DNA from: Catenulispora yoronensis
Lineage (GTDB): Bacteria; Actinomycetota; Actinomycetes; Streptomycetales; Catenulisporaceae
Reading direction: 5' to 3'
DNA length: 64,000 nt
Assembly (NCBI RefSeq): GCF_039531695.1
Contig: NZ_BAAAQN010000005.1
Location: 124,001 to 188,000, forward strand
Part shown: piece by piece, positions 8,432 to 17,654 of the stretch
Position numbering within the stretch: the first letter of the stretch is position 1
How the letters are laid out: each line of letters opens with the position of its first letter
Program-made: the position numbers and the translations under genes
The notes under the pieces: generated by a model
Told to the model about the DNA's origin: nothing
Databases searched by the model: none
What the model saw: the letters and a program-made list of their open reading frames with translations, nothing else

Positions 8432-8860
8432 ATGACGAACACCGCAGCCACCACTACCGACCTCACCGCCGACTTCGCCCACGTCGTGGACCGCTACCTC
8501 GCCGTCTGGACCGTCGCCGACCCCGACGACCGCGCCAAGGCGGTGGCCGACCTCTGGACCCCCGACGGCGTCGAATTCGTTGAGGGCAACCAGTACTACG
8601 GCCACGCCGCCCTCACCGACCGCGTCGCCGAGGCCCACGAAGCCTTCATCGCGACCGGCGCCTACACCGCCTCCGGCGGCGACGACGCCACCCGCCACGA
8701 CGACATCGTGGTCTTCACCATCCGCCTCGACCACGCCACCGAGGCCACCGGGCCGGTCGGCGAGACCGCCTGGTCGGCTCGCGTGTTCCTGGCGCTGGCC
8801 GAGGATGGCCGGATCAGCGAGGACTACCAGCTGACCGTGAAGCCGCTGGTGGTGCCGTAG
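8432..8860 (+). CDS. NTF2/SnoaL-like small protein
   Basis: 142-residue protein with the pattern of the NTF2-like (SnoaL_2) superfamily. It has an N-terminal helix (FAHVVDRYLAVWTVADPDDRAKAVADLWTPDGVEFVEGNQYYGHAALTDRV). It ends in beta strands (DDIVVFTIRLDHA, WSARVFLALAEDGRISEDYQLTV). Members include ketosteroid isomerase-like enzymes, polyketide cyclases and non-catalytic binding proteins. No catalytic residues can be assigned here. It is divergent from the MerR gene and likely under its control. A GC hairpin follows the stop. Confidence 0.85.
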   Translation: MTNTAATTTDLTADFAHVVDRYLAVWTVADPDDRAKAVADLWTPDGVEFVEGNQYYGHAALTDRVAEAHEAFIATGAYTASGGDDATRHDDIVVFTIRLDHATEATGPVGETAWSARVFLALAEDGRISEDYQLTVKPLVVP

Positions 8861-8870
8861 CCGGGCGGAC

Positions 8871-8897
8871 GGCCGCGCCGCCACCGGTGGCGCGGCC
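8871..8897 (+). terminator. GC-rich hairpin after the NTF2-like gene
   Basis: GGCCGCGCC pairs with GGCGCGGCC, with further pairing inside around an ACCGGT core and one small bulge. It sits 10 nt after the stop codon and before proA. Confidence 0.5.
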
Positions 8898-8963
8898 GGT
8901 GGCGCGGCGTCCCACCCCCTGAAACTCCCGCCGTGCCTCTCGTCGCCGCCGTAGGCTGGGACC

Positions 8964-10223
8964 ATGACCGACCTGCGAACCGAAGTCCTCGACAGCGCCC
9001 GCCGAGCCAAGAAGGCCGCGGCCGAGCTGGCTCAGCGACCGCGGGGGGCGAAGGACGCGGCGCTGCACGCCATGGCCGACGCGCTGGTGGCCCGCACCGC
9101 GGAGATCGTCGCCGCCAACGAGCGGGACACCGAGCGGGCCCGGGCCGGCGGGTCGGCCGCCGGCTACGTCGACCGGCTCACGCTGACCGAGGCCCGGGTC
9201 GCCGCCATCGCCGAAGCGCTGCGGCAGCTGGCCTCGCTGCCCGACCCGGTGGGGGAGACGGTGCGCGGCACGGTGCTGCCCAACGGCATCGAGCTGCGGC
9301 AGGTGCGGGTGCCGCTGGGCGTCGTCGGCATCATCTACGAGGCGCGGCCCAACGTCACCGTGGACGCCGCCGGCATCTGCCTGAAGTCCGGGAACGCCGC
9401 GCTGCTGCGCGGGTCGAGCTCGGCCAAGGAGTCCAACACCGTGCTGGTCGCCGTCATGCGCGACGCGCTCGCCGCCGCCGGGTTCCCGGCCGACGCGGTC
9501 CAGCTCGTCCCCGGCGACTCGCACGAGGCGGTGGACCACCTGATGGCGGCCCGCGGCCTGGTCGACGTCCTCATCCCGCGCGGGGGAGCGGCGCTGATCC
9601 GGTCGGTCGTGGACAACGCGCGGGTGCCGGTCATCGAGACCGGGACCGGCAACTGCCACGTCTACGTCGACGCCTCCGCCGACCTGGACACGGCGCTGCG
9701 CGTGCTGATCAACGCCAAGACCCAGCGCTACAGCGTCTGCAACGCCGCCGAGTCGCTGCTGGTGCACGCCGACGTCGCCGACGCGTTCCTGCCCGGGGCG
9801 CTGGCCGCGCTGGCGGACAAGGGCGTCACGGTGCACGGCGACAAGCGGGTCGCGGCGTACTCCGCCGCCGTGGTGCCGGCGACCGAGCAGGACTTCGCCG
9901 CCGAGTACGAGTCGCTGGACCTGTCGGCGGCCGTCGTGGACTCGCTGGACGCCGCGATCGAGCACGTCAACGCCTACAACACCGGCCACACCGACGTGAT
10001 CGTCACCCGCGACCTGAACGCGGCCCGGGCCTTCCAGCTGCGGGTGGACGCCGCCGCGGTCGGGGTGAACGTCTCCACCCGCTTCACCGACGGCGGCGAG
10101 TTCGGCTTCGGCGCCGAGATCGGCATCTCCACGCAGAAGACCCACGCCCGCGGCCCGATGGGGCTGCCGGAGCTCACCTCCACGAAGTACCTGATGGTCG
10201 GCGACGGCCAGATCCGGGAGTAG
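8964..10223 (+). CDS. proA: Gamma-glutamyl phosphate reductase
   Basis: Reduces gamma-glutamyl phosphate to glutamate semialdehyde with NADPH, the second step of proline synthesis. The aldehyde-dehydrogenase-like fold is clear: PLGVVGIIYEARPNVTVDAAGICLKSGNAALLRGSS, then VIETGTGNCHVYVD, and NAKTQRYSVCNAAESLLVH containing the catalytic cysteine. The C-terminal signature is FGFGAEIGISTQKTHARGPMGL. Length 419 residues is normal. It starts at an ATG about 100 nt after the previous gene and is separated from proB, so proline genes are split here. Confidence 0.96.
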   Translation: MTDLRTEVLDSARRAKKAAAELAQRPRGAKDAALHAMADALVARTAEIVAANERDTERARAGGSAAGYVDRLTLTEARVAAIAEALRQLASLPDPVGETVRGTVLPNGIELRQVRVPLGVVGIIYEARPNVTVDAAGICLKSGNAALLRGSSSAKESNTVLVAVMRDALAAAGFPADAVQLVPGDSHEAVDHLMAARGLVDVLIPRGGAALIRSVVDNARVPVIETGTGNCHVYVDASADLDTALRVLINAKTQRYSVCNAAESLLVHADVADAFLPGALAALADKGVTVHGDKRVAAYSAAVVPATEQDFAAEYESLDLSAAVVDSLDAAIEHVNAYNTGHTDVIVTRDLNAARAFQLRVDAAAVGVNVSTRFTDGGEFGFGAEIGISTQKTHARGPMGLPELTSTKYLMVGDGQIRE

Positions 10224-10378
10224 CCCGCGCCGGCCGGAGCAGAACGAATCAGGCCCCTGCGACAGCGGGGGTCCGACCCCAGTTCATCCGGTGTCACCCC
10301 GCTCCCGGTAGCCTTCCGCCCGACAGATCCGCAGCGCGGCCGGGAGGCCGGGCCCGATCACGGTGGGGGAAGGCCTCA

Positions 10379-11623
10379 GTGGCCACGAAGAAGAACAAGC
10401 GCGCCGGCGACCCCGGGGACGAGCCGCTGCTCTCCGACCAGGAGTGGGCCGACCTCGAACGGTCGTTCACCAAGGAGTCGACCAAGAGCGCGGCCTACAA
10501 GGAACCGTCGGCGCGGCAGCGCGAGCTGACCGAGAAGTGGAAGAAGGACGAGCCCAAGGACACCGGCTGGCGGACCGATGGACCGCCGGCGGACCTGAGC
10601 CCGAAGCCCGGCGGTGGCGGCCCGAAGTCCGCGCCCCGGCCCGTGCGGCACCGGCGGCCCTGGCTGCGGAACCTGGTCTGGGCCCTGGTGGCGGCGCTGG
10701 TGACCGTGGCGATCATCGGCGGTCCCAAGCTGTTCTCCTCGTCGAAGGGCTCCGAGGGGGCGTCGCCGGCGGTGCCGGTCGGCACCGCGTCCGGCGCCGG
10801 GACGGCTGCCTCGGCCGCGTCGTCCCTGTCGTCGGCGTCGACAGCGTCGACGGCGTCGGCCGCGTCCGCCAGGGCCAGGGCGGTGACGTCCGACGAGCAG
10901 TACTTCGACGGCTCGCCGTCCCAGCAGTGGGCCGACGGCGCGGCCGGGATCGTGCCGCCGGCGGCGGTGGCGGTCGGCGGCTACTCGGCCCAGACCGTCG
11001 GGGCCGGCTACGCCGCCCTCAAGACGTTCCTGGTCGCCGAGAACCTCGATCCCGCGGTCCTGATGGGCGGCGATCCCCGGGCGATGTTCGCGCTCCTCGA
11101 TCCGGAGCAGAGGCTGCGCGCCGAGTACGACGGCTGGGCCGCCAAGCCGAGCCCCGACGGCGATCCGACCTACCTGGTGACCCGCTTCGACCCGCGGACG
11201 GCCATGCTCATGGGCCATACCGTGAAGACCGATGGGACGATGACCGCCACGCTGTCCGGCGCCGACCTGCAGATCGAGGGCGACTACCGCTTCGTCTACA
11301 TCGTGGCGCACAAGGGCGACCCGGGATCCTGGGCCCGAGTCCTGGTGCACCGCCGGATCCAGTTCACGCTGTATCCGGACGCGCGCGTCCCCGCGGGCAC
11401 CCACGCGCTGACCCGGTATCTGTCGCAGTTCTCCAACAGCGCCTGCGACGTGTACAACGGCTACCTCAATCCGCAGTTCACGGGGCGGGCGGCCGACGGC
11501 GCCGAGCCGACCGGGGCGCCGGTGGACCCCTACGGGACGCTGACGGCCCCGCCGAGCACCGGTGCGTCGGGAACGGCGTCAGACTCGGGGTCGGACGGCT
11601 GCCATCCGGTGGGCACCATCTAG
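10379..11623 (+). CDS. Membrane-anchored secreted protein of unknown function
   Basis: 414 residues. A charged cytoplasmic N-terminus of about 95 residues (ATKKNKRAGDPGDEPLLSDQEWADLERSFTKES) is followed by one membrane helix (NLVWALVAALVTVAIIGG). Next come an Ala/Ser/Thr-rich linker and an outer domain of about 250 residues with TYLVTRFDPRTAML and GDYRFVYIVAHKGD segments. Two Cys occur late (SACDVYNGYL and DGCHP). The GTG at 10379 has GGGGGAAGG six nt upstream. Similar proteins occur across Streptomyces-like genomes, but no function is recognised. A perfect convergent terminator follows. Confidence 0.8.
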   Translation: MATKKNKRAGDPGDEPLLSDQEWADLERSFTKESTKSAAYKEPSARQRELTEKWKKDEPKDTGWRTDGPPADLSPKPGGGGPKSAPRPVRHRRPWLRNLVWALVAALVTVAIIGGPKLFSSSKGSEGASPAVPVGTASGAGTAASAASSLSSASTASTASAASARARAVTSDEQYFDGSPSQQWADGAAGIVPPAAVAVGGYSAQTVGAGYAALKTFLVAENLDPAVLMGGDPRAMFALLDPEQRLRAEYDGWAAKPSPDGDPTYLVTRFDPRTAMLMGHTVKTDGTMTATLSGADLQIEGDYRFVYIVAHKGDPGSWARVLVHRRIQFTLYPDARVPAGTHALTRYLSQFSNSACDVYNGYLNPQFTGRAADGAEPTGAPVDPYGTLTAPPSTGASGTASDSGSDGCHPVGTI

Positions 11624-11696
11624 CGGCCCGGCGACCGGCGCGAATCGGAACCGGCGCGTACCGCGATGAGCGGGCAACCCGGTCCGGCGCGGGAAA

Positions 11697-11735
11697 GGCC
11701 CTCGGGCCCCGGAATGCCTCCCGGGCCCGAGGGCC
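11697..11735. terminator. Bidirectional hairpin between convergent genes
   Basis: A perfect 13-bp stem (GGCCCTCGGGCCC and its complement) encloses a 12-nt loop. It lies between genes ending at 11623 (+) and 11814 (-), so it can serve both. Confidence 0.8.
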
Positions 11736-11813
11736 GTCCCCACGGTCGAACCTCAGCTTGGCGAACCTCAAGAATCAGGCGTCGATCCTCAACACCCGCT
11801 CCCGCGTCCGGAC

Positions 11814-12893
11814 TCAGTCCTCGCCGTCCTCGCCCGCGCCGGCCTCCTCGCCGCCCCGCGTCGGACCCCACTTCCGGTACATCGTCTCGCCTATTCGGCT
11901 GCCGACCCCGGCCACCTCGTCGGCGAACCCCCGCACCTTCGACAGCAGCGGGTCGGTCGTCTTCTCGAAGTTCTCCTTGTACTGCGAGGCCGCCGCCTTG
12001 GCCTCCTCGCGCACGCTGGCCCGCTGGTCGTCCTCGCGGCGCGGGTACTCCCCGGCCATCACCCGCTGGTAGTCCCCGGACTCCACCCACCGCGTCAGCT
12101 CCAGCGCGCGGATCGAGGTGTAGGGGTGGGTGCGGCCCTGCAGGTTCAGCAGCTTCAGCACCGACTCGCGGACCCCGCCGCCGCCCTCGTGCTCGCGGGC
12201 CTGCTCCAGGAACGCGACCGGGTTCATCTCGGCCAGGTGCGAACCGCCGGCCAGCTTCATCAGCGACCGCATGGCGGCGTCCAGGTCCTGCTCGACCAGC
12301 AGGCCGGCCCGGTCGCAGGACAGCTCGGCCTTGCGGTACCACTCCAGCAGGGCGTTGATGAACATGTCGATGCCCCACTTGCCGACCGGCATCCAGGTCA
12401 GCTTGGTGGCCAGGTTGGTCAGCCAGAACAGCATCGTGCGGTACACGGCGTGGCCGGACAGGACGTGCCCGGTCTCGTGGCCGATGACGAAGCGCATCTC
12501 CTCCTCGTCCATCAGCTCGTACAGGCCGGTGGACAGCACGATCGCCGGCCGGTCCATGCCGATCGTGAAGGCGTAGGGCTGCGGGTTCTGCACCACGTAC
12601 AGCTCCGGCAGGAAGCCGAGGTCCAGCACGTCGACCGAGTCCTGGAGCATCGCCTGGAGCCGCGGGAACTGCAGGTCGCCGACCTTGACCCCGTCGGCCA
12701 GCAGGGACAGCCGGATCTTGCGCTCGTCGATGAAGCCGGACAGCTTGCGCAGCAGGATGTCGAAGCCGTCGATCTTGCGCAGCGCCACCAGCGCTGTGCG
12801 GTCGGCGGGGTGTTCGTACGCCCGGGAGCTGATTCCCGGGAACCGGCGGCGGTTCCGCTCCGGTGAGTTCTCCGACCGTTCGCGTTCCGGCAT
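11814..12893 (-). CDS. M48-family zinc metalloprotease
   Basis: 359-residue HtpX/Ste24-like peptidase. The zinc site HETGH is seen in RFVIGHETGHVLSGHAV, with the third ligand likely the Glu in AELSCDRAGLLVEQD. A hydrophobic helix follows the active site (MLFWLTNLATKLTWMPVG), so the protein is membrane-associated. The N-terminus (MPERERSENSPERNRRRFPGISSRAYEHPADR) is basic and cytoplasmic. The last 80 residues are a charged helical tail (EDDQRASVREEAKAAASQYKENF). The family acts in membrane-protein quality control; the substrate is unknown. ATG at 12893 has GGGG upstream. Confidence 0.9.
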   Translation of the reverse strand: MPERERSENSPERNRRRFPGISSRAYEHPADRTALVALRKIDGFDILLRKLSGFIDERKIRLSLLADGVKVGDLQFPRLQAMLQDSVDVLDLGFLPELYVVQNPQPYAFTIGMDRPAIVLSTGLYELMDEEEMRFVIGHETGHVLSGHAVYRTMLFWLTNLATKLTWMPVGKWGIDMFINALLEWYRKAELSCDRAGLLVEQDLDAAMRSLMKLAGGSHLAEMNPVAFLEQAREHEGGGGVRESVLKLLNLQGRTHPYTSIRALELTRWVESGDYQRVMAGEYPRREDDQRASVREEAKAAASQYKENFEKTTDPLLSKVRGFADEVAGVGSRIGETMYRKWGPTRGGEEAGAGEDGED

Positions 12894-13045
12894 GCCTGGA
12901 ACCCCCTTGAGAAGTGTCTTGAGCTCACAGTAGCCCCGACGGTGTCCCCGTAGGATCCCCCGGCGGCGGGGCTGGGAGCCTTACTAAGGTGGGACGTGCG
13001 GGCCTGCCAGCGAGTTCCCAAGGGGCGGGGCGTACTGTGGGCGGC

Positions 13046-13222
13046 ATGCGTTTGGCACAGACCCTCTACCTCGCGGATCCGACCAAGCTGCCGCCGCACA
13101 GCACCGGTCCGCAGACCGCCGGCTGGCTGCGGTGGTTCTTCGTCGGCACGGTCGCGCTCATCATCGCGATCGCCTGGCTGTGCCTGCGCGGCTACCGGAA
13201 CAAGGACTCCGAGGGCCAGTAG
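13046..13222 (+). CDS. Small single-pass membrane protein
   Basis: 58-residue protein from ATG 13046: a short polar N-terminus (MRLAQTLYLADPTKLPPHSTG), one membrane helix (WFFVGTVALIIAIAWLCL) and a basic tail. The open frame extends 19 codons upstream without protein-like character. No function is recognised. It lies in a run of small genes before nadD, all on the plus strand. Confidence 0.6.
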   Translation: MRLAQTLYLADPTKLPPHSTGPQTAGWLRWFFVGTVALIIAIAWLCLRGYRNKDSEGQ

Positions 13223-13361
13223 CCCCGGCGCCCCCGGCACGGCTCGGCAGCGTCCTGAAACCGGGCCGAAACCCGGCGAATAGCCCGCGCGGCTGACACC
13301 GGCGGACTTGGCGCCCACCCTGCCGGGGTCGCGTGTCCCGGCACCCCCTATGCTGGCCACC

Positions 13362-13526
13362 ATGGTCAGCTATCACTCCGCCGTCCACGCCGCGAACGCC
13401 CTCCTCGCCGAGGGGACCGACGGCAAGGAGCACCCGGGCATCAACCCGCCGCTGAACGGCGCGATCGTGCTGGGCGTCCTGCTGGTTCTGCTGTTCATCA
13501 CCACTCGCCTCAACAGGGACCGGTAG
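13362..13526 (+). CDS. Small membrane protein upstream of nadD
   Basis: 54-residue protein from ATG 13362 (MVSYHSAVHAANALLAEGTDGKEHPGIN). It has one C-terminal membrane helix (GAIVLGVLLVLLFITTRL) ending in NRDR. Comparable tiny membrane proteins are found just before nadD in actinomycetes, which supports its reality. Function unknown. An in-frame ATG at 13350 is an alternative start. Confidence 0.6.
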   Translation: MVSYHSAVHAANALLAEGTDGKEHPGINPPLNGAIVLGVLLVLLFITTRLNRDR

Positions 13527-13564
13527 TCCCACCGCCCGCCCCCGACCGGGTAGGGTGACCCGCC

Positions 13565-14224
13565 ATGACCACTCCTGTCCCGTCCCGGCCGCAGGCCGCG
13601 CCGCCTGAGCGCCGCCGGCGCGCGCGGCTGGGCGTGATGGGCGGCACCTTCGACCCCGTGCACCACGGCCACCTGGTCGCGGCCAGCGAGGTCGCGAGCC
13701 TGTTCGGGCTCGACGAGGTGGTGTTCGTCCCCACCGGGCAGCCCTGGCAGAAGTCCGACCGCCGGGTCTCCCCGACGGAGGACCGGTACCTGATGACGGT
13801 GATCGCCACCGCCTCCAACCCCCGGTTCTCGGTGAGCCGGGTGGACATCGACCGCGGCGGGCCCACCTTCACCATCGACACGCTGCGCGAGCTGTCGGCC
13901 GAACGGGGCCCGGACACCGACCTGTTCTTCATCACCGGCGCCGACGTGCTGGAGCAGATCTTCTCCTGGCGCGACGCCGAGGAGCTGTTCGACCTCGCGC
14001 ACTTCATCGGCGTCACCCGGCCCGGCCACCAGCTGGCCGACCCGGGCCTGCCGCCGGGGAAGGCCTCGCTGGTGGAGGTGCCGGCCATGGCGATCTCCTC
14101 CACCGGCTGTCGCGAGCGGGTCCGGCACGGCGAGCCGGTGTGGTACCTGGTGCCGGACGGGATCGTGCAGTACATCAACAAGCGGGGGCTCTATCGGGAC
14201 ACCCCTGGGACAGGGACGACATGA
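13565..14224 (+). CDS. nadD: Nicotinate-nucleotide adenylyltransferase
   Basis: Forms deamido-NAD from nicotinate mononucleotide and ATP in NAD synthesis. The nucleotidyltransferase motif GGTFDPVHHGHLVAA lies near residue 24. The conserved FVPTGQPWQK and the C-terminal ISSTGCRERVRHG (family motif ISSTxxR) and YLVPDGIVQYINKRGLY complete the signature. It has 219 residues. Its stop overlaps the next start (ATGA at 14221-14224), so it is coupled to the LCP-like gene. nadD - LCP-like - rsfS - phosphatase is the usual actinomycete order. Confidence 0.96.
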   Translation: MTTPVPSRPQAAPPERRRRARLGVMGGTFDPVHHGHLVAASEVASLFGLDEVVFVPTGQPWQKSDRRVSPTEDRYLMTVIATASNPRFSVSRVDIDRGGPTFTIDTLRELSAERGPDTDLFFITGADVLEQIFSWRDAEELFDLAHFIGVTRPGHQLADPGLPPGKASLVEVPAMAISSTGCRERVRHGEPVWYLVPDGIVQYINKRGLYRDTPGTGTT

Positions 14225-16245
14225 GCTGGCCGGGGGAGAACGATCCGCCGACCGGGGGCGGTGGCGGACGCGGACGGCGGCGCCGCGCCGACAGTCCCGC
14301 GGAGGACCCGCACCAGGCGGCACAGAGTCCGGGCGGAACCGGACGGCGCGGTTCGGGGGAGTTCGAGCGGCCGGCGGAGTACGTCGCGCGGGCCGAGCAG
14401 GAGGCGGCGGCCTACGACCAGTCCGGTCAGTACGACCAGTACGACCAGTACGGCGGGTACGCGGAGCCGGCCTACTACCAGTCGGGGACGTATCAGCCGC
14501 AGGACTCGTACCAGCCGGCTCCTGATCCGTATCAGCAGCAGAGCTTCTATCAGCGGGATTCCTATCAGCAGGACTCCTACCAGCAGCAGCCGCAGGCCCC
14601 TTACCAGGCGCAGTCGTACGGCTACGCGAGCCCGGGTTATGCCGAGGCCGAGGCGCCCGCCGCGTACGGGAGTCCCAACTCCTCCGGCTTCTATCAGCCG
14701 ACAGTCCCGGCCCAGCAGCCTTCTTACGAGCAGCCCGCTCCGTCGTTCGAGCAGCCGTCGTTCGAGCAGTCCGCTCCGTCCTACGAGCAGCCGTCCCATG
14801 AGCAGCGGCTCCCCCCGATGCCCGAACCGGTCGTCGTACCGGAGAAGGAACCGGAGGAGAAGGACAACGACGGCGAGATCTCGAACTGGCTCCACTTCCT
14901 CGAAGGCGACAGCCGGGCCGACCGGGCCCGCCGCCGCCGCGTCCGGCTGATCTCCGGCGCCGTCGCGCTGGTGCTGCTGGTCGTCGCCGGCGTCGGGTCG
15001 TGGCTCCTGTTCGGCGGCGACGACGGCGCCAAGGCCACCCAGACCACCGTGCTGCTCCAGGTCAAGGACGCCGACGGCAACGCCGTCGGGAACGTGGTGC
15101 TGGTCGCGGCCAAGACCGAGGTGGCGGGCGGCACCGACGCCAAGGCCCGGGGCGCGGCGCTGCTGATCCCGGCCGAGCTCACCGTGGAGTCCACGGCGCT
15201 GGACAGCCAGCCCTTCGGCGGCGCCATGCCGACCACGTCCCCGGCCGGCAAGGACGCGCTCAGCGCGCTGATCGGCGTGGACGTCGACGGCGTGTGGTCG
15301 CTGGACCCGCTGACCTTCGCCTCGCTGCTGAACAACCTCATCGGCGTGACCATCGACGTGGACCCGGCCTCGGCCGCGGCGGTCCTGGACCCGTCCGGCC
15401 GGCCGGTGTTCCAGCCCGGCAAGCAGGACATGACCGGGGACAAGGCCGCCTACTACGCCACCTACCGCCCCAAGGGCGAGGCGCCGGCCAAGCAGCTGGC
15501 CCGCTTCGGCCAGGTGGTGGACGGCATGCTGGCCCGGATCCCGAAGCAGGCCTCGACCACCGCCGCCGTGCTGGACAGCCTGGCCGCGGTGCCGGACCCG
15601 GCGCTGCCGAACGACCGGCTGGCCGCGATCCTGACCGCCCTCGGCGGCGAGGAGCAGACCAAGCGCTTCGACCAGCAGGCGCTGCCGCTGCGCGCCGACG
15701 GCTCCGGCGTGATGGACCTGGACGCCGCCTCGGGCGTGGTCAAGCAGCTGCTCGGCGGCGCCGCCCGGGCCAAGGACCAGGGCGGCCTGACCCGGGTCTC
15801 GGTGGCCGACGGCACCGGCCGCGCCGACACCGTCACCAGCCGCGCGATGGCCGCCTCCAAGCTGCTCGGCTACGGCTACACGCCGGTGGACCAGGGGGTC
15901 GCGGCGGGGACCCCGACCACGTACGTGCTGGTGCCGAACCAGGACGCGACCTCGGTCGGCAAGCAGGTGGCGCTGGCGCTGGGCCTGGCCGAGACCGAGG
16001 TCCGGGTGCAGCCCTTCGACACCACGCTCACCGATGTCCGGGTGGTGCTCGGCGCCGACTGGACCCAGATCGGGCAGGTCCCGGCCGACCAGGCGCCCTC
16101 GCCCTCGGACACGGCGCCCGCGGCGAACGCCTCCGGCTCGCCGTCGGCGTCGGCCGGCGCGCCGAGCGGCGCGGACACCGGCGGCAAGTCCAGCAGCGGC
16201 AAGGCGAGCACGTCGCGCAAGCCGACGTCGAGCAGCACGCGGTGA
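14221..16245 (+). CDS. LCP-like / LytR C-terminal domain membrane protein
   Basis: 674-residue envelope protein. Residues 1-220 are a long disordered cytoplasmic region rich in Gln, Tyr, Ser and Pro with repeated YQQ, YEQP and FEQP motifs. One membrane helix follows (ISGAVALVLLVVAGVGSWLLF). The outer part (about 270-560) resembles a diverged LytR-CpsA-Psr core (VDVDGVWSLDPLTFASLLNNLIGVTIDV, then KAAYYATYR). It is followed by a LytR_C-like segment (YVLVPNQDATSVGKQVALALGL) and a Ser/Thr-rich tail. LCP proteins attach glycopolymers to peptidoglycan, but the canonical catalytic Arg/Asp cluster is not obvious, so enzymatic activity is uncertain. It is translationally coupled to nadD. Confidence 0.75.
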   Translation: MSWPGENDPPTGGGGGRGRRRRADSPAEDPHQAAQSPGGTGRRGSGEFERPAEYVARAEQEAAAYDQSGQYDQYDQYGGYAEPAYYQSGTYQPQDSYQPAPDPYQQQSFYQRDSYQQDSYQQQPQAPYQAQSYGYASPGYAEAEAPAAYGSPNSSGFYQPTVPAQQPSYEQPAPSFEQPSFEQSAPSYEQPSHEQRLPPMPEPVVVPEKEPEEKDNDGEISNWLHFLEGDSRADRARRRRVRLISGAVALVLLVVAGVGSWLLFGGDDGAKATQTTVLLQVKDADGNAVGNVVLVAAKTEVAGGTDAKARGAALLIPAELTVESTALDSQPFGGAMPTTSPAGKDALSALIGVDVDGVWSLDPLTFASLLNNLIGVTIDVDPASAAAVLDPSGRPVFQPGKQDMTGDKAAYYATYRPKGEAPAKQLARFGQVVDGMLARIPKQASTTAAVLDSLAAVPDPALPNDRLAAILTALGGEEQTKRFDQQALPLRADGSGVMDLDAASGVVKQLLGGAARAKDQGGLTRVSVADGTGRADTVTSRAMAASKLLGYGYTPVDQGVAAGTPTTYVLVPNQDATSVGKQVALALGLAETEVRVQPFDTTLTDVRVVLGADWTQIGQVPADQAPSPSDTAPAANASGSPSASAGAPSGADTGGKSSSGKASTSRKPTSSSTR

Positions 16246-16327
16246 GCGGTCGGCAGTGAGCGGCCGGCAGTGAGCGAGCGCCTGGGAGCGGTCGGCCGGG
16301 AGCGAACGGCTGTGAGTGACGGCCGGT
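16244..16327. repeat. Six degenerate 14-bp tandem repeats at a stop codon
   Basis: Six 14-nt units of the type GAGCGGTCGGCAGT begin at 16244 and run without gaps to 16327. They diverge progressively from the first pair. The first unit overlaps the TGA of the LCP-like gene (16243-16245). This is a non-coding array between that gene and rsfS. Confidence 0.7.
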
Positions 16328-16392
16328 GTGCCGACGGCTCATGAGATCCTGGTAATAGCCCCGCAAGCAACCACGAACGGAAGACACCCCTC

Positions 16393-16947
16393 ATGACCGC
16401 AACCGACCGTGCCCGGGAGCTCGCCATCGCGGCGGCCCAGGCGGCGTCCGACAAGGTGGCCGACGACATCGTGGCGTACGACGTCAGCGATGTCTTCGTG
16501 ATCACCGACGCCTTCGTCCTGGCCTCCGCCAACAGCGACCGCCAAGTGCGCGCGATCGTCGACGGCATCGAGGAGCGGCTGCTGGAGATCGGCGCCAAGC
16601 CCGCCCGCCGCGAGGGCGAGCAGGAGGGTCGCTGGGTCCTGCTGGACTACATCGACATCGTGGTGCACGTCCAGCACGCCGAGGAGCGCACGTACTACTC
16701 GCTGGAGCGGCTGTGGAAGGACTGCCCGCTGATCGAGCTGCCGGACTCGGTGACCAACGGCCGCAACGAGCGGCCGACGCCGGCGGCCGGTGCGGCGGCC
16801 GACGCGGCCGCGGCCTCCGGGCGGGTCGACGACGGGCTGATCGACGAGACCGAGGCCGAGGCCGACCACGGGATCGACGAGGAGCTCGGCCACGAGGCCG
16901 ACGCCGATGACGATGCGGACGCCGTCGCCGCCGGACCGGACGCGTGA
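16393..16947 (+). CDS. rsfS: Ribosomal silencing factor RsfS
   Basis: Binds L14 on the 50S subunit and blocks subunit joining when nutrients are short. The RsfS fold covers residues about 1-125: KVADDIVAYDVSDVFVITDAFVLASANSDRQVRAIVDGIEERL, then GRWVLLDYIDIVVHVQHAEERTYYSLERLWKDCP. A tail of about 60 Ala/Asp/Glu-rich residues extends beyond the usual end and is probably disordered. The start ATG has GGAAG upstream. Its stop overlaps the GTG of the next gene (16944-16947). Confidence 0.94.
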   Translation: MTATDRARELAIAAAQAASDKVADDIVAYDVSDVFVITDAFVLASANSDRQVRAIVDGIEERLLEIGAKPARREGEQEGRWVLLDYIDIVVHVQHAEERTYYSLERLWKDCPLIELPDSVTNGRNERPTPAAGAAADAAAASGRVDDGLIDETEAEADHGIDEELGHEADADDDADAVAAGPDA

Positions 16948-17654
16948 GCAGGAGCGCGAGCGGCATAGAGCCGACCGAGACCGCCCCCGCGGGGACCGGC
17001 CACGACCGCCGTCCGTCGGCGGACGCGCGCCAGGTGGTGCTCTGGCGCCACGGCCGCACGGCGTGGAACCTCGAGCGCCGCTTCCAGGGCCAGACCGACA
17101 TCCCGCTCGACGAGGTCGGCGTGGCCCAGGCCGAACGTGCCGCCCGGGTCCTGGCCGGCCTGGGCCCCAGCGTCATCGTCGCCTCCGACCTGATCCGCGC
17201 CACCCGCACCGCCGAGGCCCTGGCCCGCCTCACCGATCTGCCGGTGAGCCTGGACGAGGGCCTGCGCGAGACCTACGCGGGCCGCTGGCAGGGCCTGGAC
17301 GACGACGAGATCCGCGCCCGCTACGCCGACGAGTTCGAGGCCTTCCGCCGCGGTGAGCGTATCCGGCGCGGCGGCGGCGAGCTGGAGAGCGAGGTCGCCG
17401 AGCGGGTGGTCCCGGCGATCCTGCGCGGCCTGGAGAAGGTCCCGCCCGGCGGCGTCCTGGTGGTCGCGACCCACGGCGGCGCGGCCCGCGTCGCGCTGGG
17501 CCGGATGATGGGACTGCCGGAGGAGCTGTGGGGCGCCCTCGGCGGGCTGTCGAACTGCTGCTGGTCGGTCCTGGGCGAGGCCCGCAACGGATGGCGGCTG
17601 CTGGAGCACAACGCCGGATCGCTGCTGGAGCCGGTGATCGGGGACGACGAGTAG
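16944..17654 (+). CDS. Histidine phosphatase (phosphoglycerate-mutase family)
   Basis: 236-residue member of histidine phosphatase branch 1. The catalytic histidine lies in VVLWRHGRTAWN (RHG motif), the acid residue in GLRETYAGRWQGL, and the second histidine in VVATHGGAARVAL. The N-terminal 30 residues are a polar extension. It starts at a GTG overlapping the rsfS stop, so translation is coupled. The substrate is not known; homologues beside rsfS are annotated broadly as phosphoglycerate mutase-like. Confidence 0.9.
   Translation: MSRSASGIEPTETAPAGTGHDRRPSADARQVVLWRHGRTAWNLERRFQGQTDIPLDEVGVAQAERAARVLAGLGPSVIVASDLIRATRTAEALARLTDLPVSLDEGLRETYAGRWQGLDDDEIRARYADEFEAFRRGERIRRGGGELESEVAERVVPAILRGLEKVPPGGVLVVATHGGAARVALGRMMGLPEELWGALGGLSNCCWSVLGEARNGWRLLEHNAGSLLEPVIGDDE

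Noticed and set aside
8933..11623. 896-codon frame covering proA and the following gene
   Set aside because: The first part is a shifted reading of proA. The true second gene starts at GTG 10379 with a good ribosome site.
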